A DNA stretch of 6,241 nt from Acidobacteriota bacterium (GTDB taxonomy: Bacteria; Acidobacteriota; Terriglobia; Versatilivoradales; Versatilivoraceae), in contig JAPPFQ010000756.1 of NCBI GenBank assembly GCA_028875135.1, positions 1 through 6,241 on the forward strand, written 5' to 3'. The position numbers and the translations under genes were made by a program. Positions 1 through 5,176 of this stretch are shown piece by piece; position 1 is the first letter of the stretch; each line of letters starts with the position of its first letter. Below the pieces are notes generated by a model that was given only the letters and a program-made list of their open reading frames with translations, searched no databases and had not been told where the DNA came from.

Positions 1-597
1 CAAACCCCTGCGGTCCTGTTCTGCGGCCAGCAACTGCTGCAGAAGCTTCGCGAGTGACGGGTAACCAGCCGTTGCGACCTGTTCGACCATCTCGGGCCGT
101 GAAAGGGGAAACACGTCTGTTCGCAGTAGCATCGCCCGCGCAGTGTGCGTCAGGGCGTATAAAGTTTCCTCACTCGCCGCACTTAGGTCACCGACTCTTA
201 GCAGGTCGGAAGCGAGGATTAACCGCCGCGTGGCGTGTGTGATCTTTAGTTTCCAGTCCGGCCATTGCGCCGCTTCCGGACATCCAGTTATCTTTTGCCA
301 AATACCAGGGTCAACAATTGGCACCCCGAAGCGGATGCACCATGACGGCAAGTCGTCGCCGCTACGCAACTTCCGGTGGAGTTCGTCTGTTACGAACAAT
401 TGGGCATGGACCTGAGCAGCGCATCGCGGTCGCCGCAGCCTGTGTTCCGAGACGAACAAAATGTCGATGTCACTTCGTTCGGTCGAGGTTCCGCGAGCAA
501 CTGATCCGACAAGGACGGCGGCGAATTCGACTCTCGGGTTAGACGCCGTTACCGCCTCGATGCATCCATGAATCGCGGCGTTCTGTTCTGGAGTCAA
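1..597 (-). CDS. Nucleotidyltransferase (MNT fold) with helical C-terminal region; partial, runs off the left edge
   Basis: The minus strand is open for all 199 codons to the window edge, so the C-terminus is missing. Residues 31-36 read GSVARG and residues 42-45 read SDID, the GSxARG(x5)SDxD signature of the DNA polymerase beta nucleotidyltransferase superfamily (minimal nucleotidyltransferases). The third carboxylate of that fold is not obvious: the strand near residues 63-70 reads VHAQLFVT. From about residue 110 the protein looks all-helical, with a YALTHTARAMLL stretch resembling a fused HEPN-like domain. The start is TTG: an in-frame TGA lies four codons upstream, a GAGGAA ribosome site sits 5 nt before the TTG, and TTGA overlaps the stop of the HEPN gene, implying translational coupling. 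In known MntA/HepT-type pairs the nucleotidyltransferase modifies the HEPN partner and acts as antitoxin; that role here is inferred. Motif and start are seen directly; substrate is unknown. Confidence 0.8.
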   Translation of the reverse strand, partial: MTPEQNAAIHGCIEAVTASNPRVEFAAVLVGSVARGTSTERSDIDILFVSEHRLRRPRCAAQVHAQLFVTDELHRKLRSGDDLPSWCIRFGVPIVDPGIWQKITGCPEAAQWPDWKLKITHATRRLILASDLLRVGDLSAASEETLYALTHTARAMLLRTDVFPLSRPEMVEQVATAGYPSLAKLLQQLLAAEQDRRGL

Positions 598-1007
598 CCC
601 GCTTCCTCAACGCTGTGGAGCAACGATTCAACCTGAGTCAAGTACTCCTCCAACTCCGTAACTAGTTTTTCAAGGTCTACGTTTGCCAACATCGGTCCAG
701 GGACGCTATACGAGATATCCTTACGCAAGGCATTCAGATCGATTAGTCTGTCGCGTATGTTCATTGAGACCTTGCCTTTTTCAAAAAGCTCTTTCGCGAG
801 ATCTGCTTTTGCCATGTGATTCTTCTGCCACGGCATATCTAGCGCAATTGCCGCTGCAACGACAGCATTCTCAAGCGCATAGAAAGTCTTGCTGACGCAA
901 TCTGCCGGATCAGTCGGATCCCACGATGCTGAGCAGGCTTCATCTAACTGACTCTCGGCCAATTCTAGTTGACTTCGTGCTTTATTGATGCGTTCGGACT
1001 GCGGCAT
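594..1007 (-). CDS. Small HEPN-domain protein, partner of the adjacent nucleotidyltransferase
   Basis: This is a complete 137-residue, wholly helical acidic protein. A first helix (residues 5-27) is followed by KTFYALENAVVAAAIAL (residues 40-56), the typical HEPN helix around an aromatic residue, then KNHMAKADLAKELF and RKDISY at 95-100. The last motif sits where HEPN proteins carry Rx4-6H or RxxADY. Here tyrosine replaces the histidine of the RNase-type motif, so ribonuclease activity is doubtful and a binding or regulatory role is possible. The stop overlaps the TTG start of the nucleotidyltransferase (TTGA), so the two are almost certainly one operon with this gene first. The ATG at 1007 lacks a strong Shine-Dalgarno sequence; only a weak AAGAAAG lies upstream. 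The insertion sequence begins 62 bp upstream and may have separated the operon from its original upstream sequence. It is recognised by domain class, not as a named gene. Confidence 0.8.
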   Translation of the reverse strand: MPQSERINKARSQLELAESQLDEACSASWDPTDPADCVSKTFYALENAVVAAAIALDMPWQKNHMAKADLAKELFEKGKVSMNIRDRLIDLNALRKDISYSVPGPMLANVDLEKLVTELEEYLTQVESLLHSVEEAG

Positions 1008-1062
1008 AAGTGTTCGACTTTCTTATAGTTAGTAAGTGGATTTTACAACACTCTAGCCCGCA

Positions 1063-1069
1063 TTTCTCA
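1063..1069. repeat. Left copy of the target-site duplication (TTTCTCA)
   Basis: This 7-bp sequence directly abuts the left inverted repeat. It is repeated exactly at 2682-2688, next to the right inverted repeat. The flanking CA extends the repeated string to CATTTCTCA, so the duplication could be counted as 7 or 9 bp depending on where the element is taken to end. Confidence 0.75.
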
Positions 1070-1084
1070 TTGGGTTTCACAAAA
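1070..1084 (+). repeat. Left terminal inverted repeat of the IS
   Basis: TTGGGTTTCACAAAA pairs with the reverse complement of 2667-2681 at 13 of 15 positions. Its core GGGTTTCAC also recurs, inverted and perfect, at 1244-1252 inside the element. A partial copy (TTTCACAAAA) lies at 1348-1357, just before the transposase start. Confidence 0.75.
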
Positions 1085-1252
1085 CTCTAACCTCTTTATT
1101 ATCAACGAGTTAGAGCCTCGCCAAAGAGTCCAATCCTAACCCACCTTAAGTAGCTTGTTTTCAATAACTTAGAGGCAGCCACGGGAGCGATCGACCTGCT
1201 TTTTTGACCCTCAAAAAGGCCGGGTTAGGAGTTTTTGCTTTTCGTGAAACCC
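1072..1252. repeat. 181-bp segment bounded by perfect inverted copies of the IS end core, with internal CTAAC repeats
   Basis: GGGTTTCAC at 1072-1080 is mirrored by GTGAAACCC at 1244-1252, so the IS left leader begins with a segment that looks like a small element with its own inverted ends. Inside lie a 7-bp stem (CTCTAAC 1085-1091 with GTTAGAG 1109-1115), a 9-bp inverted pair (TCCTAACCC 1134-1142 with GGGTTAGGA 1222-1230), and a hairpin (TTTTTGA 1201-1207, CCC loop, TCAAAAA 1211-1217). The shared CTAAC core recurs at 1298-1304 (CCCTAAC). Subterminal repeats of this kind are often transposase-binding sites; that function, or an origin as a nested miniature element, is inference. No open reading frame of interest lies here. 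Confidence 0.55.
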
Positions 1253-1374
1253 TCCGCCTGAATCGTCATAAGTCTCTGCAAGTCTGATACTTTGGATCCC
1301 TAACTTGGTTCCAGACCTTCCCTGCTTGGCCTCCCAGCACTGCAGACTTTCACAAAATTCAGCGGAGACGACTC

Positions 1375-2646
1375 ATGAAACAGCCACCACTGTTGCATGG
1401 CGAACACTTGCCACCTCGCATCGCCTACCAGAAGCTGTTTGACTGCCTTCCCCGCTTGCCCTTCACTGCTGGACGAGGGCGCCCCCGCACCGACCCCAAC
1501 GCCCTGCTTCGCTGCTTGGTCTACCGTTGTCTGCGTCGCTTGCCCACCCTTTCCGATCTGACCTTCGCTCTGGCCGAGAATCCTTCTTTGGTCGAAGCGG
1601 TGGGTTTCGACCCGCTCAGACCCTTGCCCAGCCTCGAGCGGTTTTCCGCCTGGATGCGGACCACCCCCAATGCAACCCTGCAGCGCCTGCGTATGGCCTT
1701 GGTGGGTCGGCTCCTTCAGACTGGAGCCATCAGCGGAGAGATCGTCGCCCTCGACAGTTGTCCCGTCCCCGCCCCCGTTCGCCAGAACAACCTGAAAACC
1801 TCCGTCAAGGACCGCTTCAACAAAGAACGCTTTCCCACCAACGACCCCCAGGCCCGCCTCGGCGTCTATCGCTCCTATGCCAGCCCCACCCGAAACATCG
1901 CCGACTTCTGGGGCTACCGAAACCATGTCGCCGTCGATTTTCACAGCGAACTGCCACTGCTCGAACAGACCCATCCTGCCAATCAACACGAAAACCGTTT
2001 CGCCATCCCCCTGTTGGCGGCCTGCAACCAGCAGCTCTCCTTACCCCTGCGCCTCGTCTGTGCCGACTCTGCCTACGGCACTGAGAAGATCCTCGCCTTT
2101 ATCATCCAACAGCTCGGCGCTCAACCCGTCATCGCACCCAATGCCCGCTACCAACCCGACCCCAGTTTCCGAGTCCAAGGACAAAACGTCATCTGCCCTG
2201 CCAATTTGGAAATGGCCCCCAGAGGCCGCATGACCCCCAAAAAGACCGGCATCACCTACAAGCAATTCTCCTGTCCCCTCTACTACCGCAAGCAGACCCT
2301 TCAGCGTTACCTCATCTGTCCTGCCAACCACCCCAAGTTCTTTTCTCAGAAAGGCTGCAACTACTTGCTCCGCCTCCATCCCTCCTGGCGCAGCCAAATC
2401 GATTCCTCTTCCTCAGACTTCCTCACCCACTACAAGAAACGCACCAGCGTCGAACGCCTCTTCTCCCGCCTCCTCGCCCTGGTCATGCAGCAACCCACCG
2501 TGCGCGGTCTTGCCGCCATCCGCAACCATTGCACCATCGCCCACATCTCCGTCCTGCTGGTCGCCACCGCTGCTCACCACCTGGGCCATCCCGACAAACT
2601 CGCCTTCGTCCGATCCTTTGTCCCCAACTTCCTGATCGACCGCTGA
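1375..2646 (+). CDS. DDE transposase of the complete insertion sequence
   Basis: This 423-residue transposase probably catalyses cut-and-paste or copy movement of the surrounding IS. The RNase H-fold catalytic triad can be placed as D127 (VALDSCPVP), D231 (VCADSAYGTEKI) and E360 in YKKRTSVERLFSRLL. The last stretch keeps the Y-x2-R-x3-E spacing of the IS4-like YREK signature, but leucine replaces the final lysine. An N-terminal GRGRPRTDP segment (residues 33-41) precedes a helical region typical of transposases in this superfamily. Between D231 and E360, cysteines at 274, 300, 315 and 328 in CP-containing contexts suggest a small zinc-ribbon-like insertion. The start is ATG with GGAG 7 nt upstream (1364-1367). 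The frame is intact and the length fits a complete IS4/IS5/IS1182-like protein. The stop lies 20 bp before the right inverted repeat. The transposase call is firm; the exact family is not. Confidence 0.88.
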   Translation: MKQPPLLHGEHLPPRIAYQKLFDCLPRLPFTAGRGRPRTDPNALLRCLVYRCLRRLPTLSDLTFALAENPSLVEAVGFDPLRPLPSLERFSAWMRTTPNATLQRLRMALVGRLLQTGAISGEIVALDSCPVPAPVRQNNLKTSVKDRFNKERFPTNDPQARLGVYRSYASPTRNIADFWGYRNHVAVDFHSELPLLEQTHPANQHENRFAIPLLAACNQQLSLPLRLVCADSAYGTEKILAFIIQQLGAQPVIAPNARYQPDPSFRVQGQNVICPANLEMAPRGRMTPKKTGITYKQFSCPLYYRKQTLQRYLICPANHPKFFSQKGCNYLLRLHPSWRSQIDSSSSDFLTHYKKRTSVERLFSRLLALVMQQPTVRGLAAIRNHCTIAHISVLLVATAAHHLGHPDKLAFVRSFVPNFLIDR

Positions 2647-2666
2647 GCCGCTGCTAAAATACCCCC

Positions 2667-2681
2667 TTTTGTGAAGCCCCA
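2667..2681 (-). repeat. Right terminal inverted repeat of the IS
   Basis: Read on the minus strand it is TGGGGCTTCACAAAA, matching the left end except at positions 2 and 6. It begins 20 bp after the transposase stop codon. Confidence 0.75.
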
Positions 2682-2688
2682 TTTCTCA
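2682..2688. repeat. Right copy of the target-site duplication (TTTCTCA)
   Basis: This is an exact copy of 1063-1069, immediately outside the right terminal inverted repeat. Together the two copies fix the borders of the insertion sequence. Confidence 0.75.
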
Positions 2689-3076
2689 CCAGAGGTAGGA
2701 GGCATCGGTTCTCGGAATCTGGTAAAATACTCTTGAGAAAGGAGTTAACCAGATTCTTTGAGGAGAACCAATGCCGACTCAGTGTAACACCAAACCCCTG
2801 GAGTTTGAACCCCACCTAAGCCGCCACGTGGTGGCCGATTTCGACGGCGGTCCCATCACTTCCGATGCCGGCCTGCTGCTGTTGCCCCGGGTGGATCGGC
2901 ACCTGTCTGTTTCTGACCAAGTGGCCGACTGCTTCACCGATCACCGCGACCCCAAGCGGATCCGCTACAGCCTGCGCACCCTCATCGCCCAGCGCATCCT
3001 CGGCATTGCCCAAGGCTACGAAGACCTCATCGACCATGGCCAGCTACGCCACGATCCCTTGATGGCCTTGGTCTCA
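2689..3076 (+). mobile_element. Left-end remnant of an IS1380-family element
   Basis: Right of the complete IS, an 82-bp leader precedes an IS1380-type transposase that stops being recognisable near 3076. There the sequence switches to the GGGGGACGTTGTTG end of the RAYT remnant. The true left tip probably includes the CATTTCTCA target sequence or lies left of 1063, meaning the complete IS inserted into this element's terminal region. The right part of the element (about three quarters of the transposase and the right inverted repeat) is absent from the window. Confidence 0.6.
2715..2756 (+). promoter_or_regulatory. Inverted repeat in the leader of the IS1380 transposase
   Basis: GAATCTGGT (2715-2723) and ACCAGATTC (2748-2756) form a perfect 9-bp stem with a 24-nt loop, ending 4 nt before the AGGAG ribosome site. 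A TAAAAT box lies at 2723-2728 and could be a -10 element. In transposon leaders such hairpins often limit translation from read-through transcripts or bind a repressor; that role is inferred here. Confidence 0.4.
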
Positions 3077-3091
3077 GGGGGACGTTGTTGA
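2771..3091 (+). pseudogene. IS1380-family transposase, N-terminal fragment
   Basis: The 106-residue frame is the N-terminal quarter of an IS1380-type transposase, a family usually of roughly 420-500 residues. Recognisable blocks are VADFDGGPITSDAGLLLLP (residues 21-39), the DHRDPKRIRYSLRTLI region (57-72), QRILGIAQGYEDLIDH (74-89) and QLRHDPLMAL (91-100). Homology then stops, and the frame ends six residues later (VSGGRC) in foreign sequence. The catalytic core is missing, so it cannot transpose. The start is ATG with AGGAG 5 nt upstream (2761-2765). The breakpoint coincides with the end of the neighbouring RAYT remnant, suggesting that element's insertion or a deletion joining the two. The family call rests on the block order and is fairly firm. 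Confidence 0.8.
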
Positions 3092-3101
3092 ATTAGTGGA
3101 A

Positions 3102-3473
3102 TTACGCTGTCTGGCGTTTCTGCAAGCTCTTAGCAATCGCGGAGAGGGGGACCCCTAGATGGCGAGCAACTTCCGCTAGGGGCATCCCGAACTCTGCCAC
3201 TAACTACTGTGCCAGCAAGGCTCGAATCTTCGACACCGAATTTCGCCGACCACCGGCCCACAGTTCCCGTACGCTGACACCAGCCTGGCGACAGACCCGT
3301 TCTGTTACCTCGGCTATATCACACTGGTTTCGTCGCACCGTCATTTGTCGGCGTATTCGCTCTTCCGCCTCCCGTAGCACCATGTCCACGAAGGTCTCAC
3401 TGCCCAGGATCCACCCATCCCCTACTCTTTGCTGACTTCGGCCGCGAACTACCGACCAGCGCCCTCCTGATCT
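3102..3473 (-). pseudogene. REP-associated tyrosine (Y1, IS200-like/RAYT) transposase, C-terminal fragment with an in-frame stop
   Basis: One minus-strand frame from 3473 to the TAA at 3104-3102 matches, from memory, the C-terminal third of the Y1/RAYT transposases common in planctomycetes and deltaproteobacteria. In order it shows RSGGRWSVV, a DGWILGSETFVDMVLREAEER block (the usual 'ERILGDSEFV..VL.EAEE' region), then QAGVSVRELWAGGRR, KIRALLAQ, an amber codon at 3206-3204, and a helix-turn-helix (LVAEFGMPLAEVARHLGVP followed by SAIAKSL). The amber sits where family members often have tryptophan, so a TGG to TAG change is plausible. The catalytic HUH and tyrosine part is absent. Just beyond the stop is GGGGGACGTTGTTG (3077-3090 on the plus strand), which resembles the end sequence often found beside such genes. 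It is non-functional. Family recognition is by pattern only. Confidence 0.65.
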
Positions 3474-3489
3474 GGCCTGTCCGCCTCCG

Positions 3490-3931
3490 ACCAGCTCTGG
3501 AGGTTCACGCCGGTTCCCGTCGCCGTCGCTCCCGTGGTGACATCCGCGCGGGTCTCGCGTTGCGGCTCCGGAACGTCGAACAGTTCAATCGGAATTTGAC
3601 TCGCGCCTGCGGCTTGCTGAAGTTCTTCTTCAGCGCCGTCCACCATACGGCCCTGAGCAGAAGCCGTGAGGTAGTTGGTGAGCAGGCACCGGGATCTCAA
3701 TTCGATTCTTTCCCGCATCTCGGCTTCCGGCTCGTTCTCCAGGGCCTTCTTCTCAAGCTCGGATTCGGACAGAAGCGCCGCGCGATACCACCGCTCCACG
3801 TCCTGATAGGTAGCCGTCAAGCTGTCCAGTTCGGCGCGCTATTCGTCGTACGGTTCGTTGATACCAGCCAGGGTGTTCAGCTTGCCTCTCAACTGGCTGG
3901 CCTCCACGCTCAGTCTCTGTGAAAGGGTCAT
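3490..3931 (-). pseudogene. HK97-type phage major capsid protein, N-terminal fragment with an amber codon
   Basis: From the ATG at 3931 (GGAGG 7 nt upstream) the frame reads 30 codons (MTLSQRLSVEASQLRGKL...) to a TAG at 3841-3839. It continues in the same frame with RAELDSLTATYQDVERWYRAAL, an ELRSRCLLTNYLTASAQGR block, VDGAEEELQQAAGASQIPIELF and TATGTGVNL. This order fits the coiled-coil, scaffolding-like delta domain that precedes the mature shell in fused HK97-type capsid proteins. TGVNL corresponds to the linker just before the shell domain. After about 3490 the homology ends and the frame stops at 3449 inside the RAYT remnant. The shell domain (roughly 270 residues in relatives) is gone, so the gene cannot make a capsid. 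The amber is probably a single change from GAG or CAG. Confidence 0.65.
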
Positions 3932-3933
3932 GC

Positions 3934-4218
3934 TCAAACCTCCATTGCAAGGCGTCCGTTCCCGGAACCTACCCATGCCCAGGTCGGATCGTTGTCAACC
4001 ATCAAGTCCTTTTCCGCTCCAGCTCCCAACCTGAACCCGATGGTAGGGTCTGTCGGCTTCGTCGGAGCGGTGGCGCATCTCACCGTAGCCTGTCCCACGT
4101 TGTGTGCGCGGTAGACCATGCCTGGCGTCCTCGCAGTCCCAAAGCCTCCGGTTCCCAAACCGGCCTCCTCGAACACATCCACAGGGTCGGTCGTCAGGAT
4201 GATGATCTGCGTGGCCAA
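3934..4218 (-). CDS. Small protein of unknown function upstream of the capsid remnant (probable phage gene)
   Basis: This frame gives 94 residues if it starts at the TTG at 4218, or 97 residues from the TTG at 4227. I prefer the TTG at 4218 because GGAGG (4232-4228) lies 9 nt before it but directly touches the TTG at 4227. No in-frame ATG is available near the start. The protein begins ATQIIILTTDPVDVFEE and ends TWAWVGSGNGRLAMEV, with a glycine-rich middle. It looks like a small soluble beta-rich protein; I see no signal peptide, membrane segment or catalytic motif. Its stop is 2 nt before the capsid start, whose ribosome site lies inside its last codons, so the two were one operon. Phage head modules often carry such small genes next to the capsid gene, but I do not recognise a family. 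An intrinsic terminator lies just upstream on the same strand. Confidence 0.5.
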   Translation of the reverse strand: MATQIIILTTDPVDVFEEAGLGTGGFGTARTPGMVYRAHNVGQATVRCATAPTKPTDPTIGFRLGAGAEKDLMVDNDPTWAWVGSGNGRLAMEV

Positions 4219-4267
4219 TGTCGCCAACCTCCAGGGAGAAGTCTGCCCCAGAATTGGAAACAGACAG

Positions 4268-4289
4268 AAAAAGGGGGACCGAAGCCCCC
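4268..4289 (-). terminator. Intrinsic transcription terminator (minus strand)
   Basis: Read on the minus strand: GGGGGC, a TTCG tetraloop, GTCCCCC with one bulged T, then five T residues. This is a textbook rho-independent terminator with a stable C(UUCG)G loop. It faces leftward, yet no minus-strand gene lies to its right in the window; it sits in front of, not behind, the small phage gene. It may be left over from a lost upstream phage gene, or act as an attenuator. Confidence 0.75.
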
Positions 4290-4300
4290 ATTGACCAAGC

Positions 4301-4306
4301 TATACT
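4301..4306 (+). promoter_or_regulatory. Possible -10 box for the pentapeptide-repeat gene
   Basis: TATACT matches the sigma-70 -10 consensus at five of six positions and lies 58 bp before the start codon. The TTGACC at 4291-4296 is only 4 bp away and cannot serve as its -35 partner; no convincing -35 is seen at the right spacing. Tentative. Confidence 0.25.
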
Positions 4307-4363
4307 TTCTTTCAGAGACCGCAGGGTCGCCTGTGGGGAAGCGCTTGGTATGAAAGGAGTTCA

Positions 4364-5176
4364 ATGAATCTGCCGAGTTGGCTGCTCCCCTTCTGGGGTC
4401 GGATCGTCCAGAAAAGGCTCATCGTCACTCTTGTTGCTCTACTGGTTGCGCTTTTGGGAACCATATGGTTGAGCGGTTGGGATTGGCTTTGGATCGTATC
4501 GTCGTTCGGGTGTTGGCTCAGGCAGACACCGACCGGACCGGAGAGTGGGTCCACAACCCTCCGCAATATTGGCCTTTTGGTCGGCGGTGGAATTGCGATA
4601 TTGGTTGCTTACCGGCGCAGTGTAATAGCGCAGCGCGGTATTACGAACGAACGTTACCAGAGGAGCGCAGAGATGCTCGGCAGCCCGGTTCTCGCGGTTC
4701 GCTTAGGTGGTATGTACGTGCTTCGACGTGTTGCCGATGAAGAACCAGGGCCGTTCCACCTCCAAATCATGCGTGTGCTCTGCGCCTTCGTTCGCAATCC
4801 AACACCAGCAAAGGATGAAAAAGAGACCGATGGGAAGCCGACTGTTAAGACGATCCGCGAAGATGTTCAGGTCGCCCTTTGGATCATCGCATTTCGCAGC
4901 AAGGCTGGCATTGAGCTTGAGAAAAAAGAAGGGGTGGAATTAGACCTGTGTGGTGCGGATCTTTCCAATGCACAACTGGCGCTCGGAAATCTGACCCACT
5001 GGGTTTTGGACAACGCAGACCTGACCAACACTGTCCTCTACAAGGCGAAAGGTCTCACCCAACATGAGCTTGATTTTGCTCGCGCTCATCCTGCTCGTCC
5101 GCCCAATCTGAAAGGAGCCCGTGACGCCGAAACTGGCAAACGGCTGAAATGGACCAAGGGTAAGCCTAACGGGTAG
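4364..5176 (+). CDS. Membrane-anchored pentapeptide-repeat protein
   Basis: This is a complete 270-residue protein. A hydrophobic helix at about residues 19-37 and a second at about 67-84 form a probable two-pass membrane anchor, with short tryptophan-rich sequence between. After the second helix comes YRRSVIAQRGITNERYQRSAEMLGS..LAVRLGGMYVLRRVA (residues 83-123), which is characteristic of bacterial membrane pentapeptide-repeat proteins, followed by an IMRVLCAFVRNP helix. A degenerate pentapeptide stretch follows at about 190-230, with the A(D/N)LxN pattern visible in GADLSNAQL and NADLTNTVL. The tail is basic (KRLKWTKGKP). The repeat block is short, only about eight coils, so at most a small right-handed beta-helix. 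Start: ATG with AAGGAG 4 nt upstream (4354-4359). It stands alone, opposite in direction to the phage scrap. Cellular role is unknown; relatives are often found in accessory regions. Confidence 0.85.
   Translation: MNLPSWLLPFWGRIVQKRLIVTLVALLVALLGTIWLSGWDWLWIVSSFGCWLRQTPTGPESGSTTLRNIGLLVGGGIAILVAYRRSVIAQRGITNERYQRSAEMLGSPVLAVRLGGMYVLRRVADEEPGPFHLQIMRVLCAFVRNPTPAKDEKETDGKPTVKTIREDVQVALWIIAFRSKAGIELEKKEGVELDLCGADLSNAQLALGNLTHWVLDNADLTNTVLYKAKGLTQHELDFARAHPARPPNLKGARDAETGKRLKWTKGKPNG

Larger units (their letters stand above)
1070..2681 (+). mobile_element. Complete 1612-bp insertion sequence (DDE transposase, family not assigned)
   Basis: The left end at 1070-1084 (TTGGGTTTCACAAAA) and the reverse complement of the right end at 2667-2681 (TGGGGCTTCACAAAA) match at 13 of 15 positions. 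TTTCTCA lies immediately outside both ends (1063-1069 and 2682-2688), as expected of a 7-bp target duplication. If the element is instead taken to end two bases earlier, at 2679, the repeat reads CATTTCTCA. One transposase gene fills the right four fifths; 305 bp of repeat-rich leader fill the left. The intact reading frame and the perfect direct repeat suggest a fairly recent insertion. The target appears to be the outer end of the IS1380 remnant that resumes at 2689. The ends are read directly; naming the family would need comparison with an IS collection. Confidence 0.8.

Noticed and set aside
143..542. Overlapping plus-strand open frames across the left end (143-415, 318-542)
   Set aside because: They are antisense to the nucleotidyltransferase, which has a recognisable catalytic motif, and resemble no protein family.
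1348..1357. TTTCACAAAA just before the transposase start as the true left end of the IS
   Set aside because: It matches the right end less well than 1070-1084 does, and no direct repeat flanks it, whereas the end at 1070 is flanked by TTTCTCA.
1300..1989. 229-codon minus-strand frame, and further antisense frames at 2041-2397 and 2413-2682
   Set aside because: They lie opposite the DDE transposase, are glycine/valine-rich as expected from antisense of GC-rich code, and lack any motif.
3560..3922. 120-codon plus-strand frame
   Set aside because: It is antisense to the capsid remnant, whose frame shows family-specific blocks on both sides of the amber codon.
3753..3950. 65-codon minus-strand frame beginning before the capsid start
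   Set aside because: It is a shifted frame over the capsid N-terminus; the capsid frame has the ribosome site and the similarity.
4291..4313. TTGACC ... TATACT as a complete sigma-70 promoter
   Set aside because: The two boxes are only 4 bp apart; only the -10 box is kept, with low confidence.
4350..4366. Five-codon upstream frame (ATG AAA GGA GTT CAA TGA) overlapping the pentapeptide-repeat start
   Set aside because: It has no ribosome site of its own and its bases are the Shine-Dalgarno sequence of the real gene; most likely chance.
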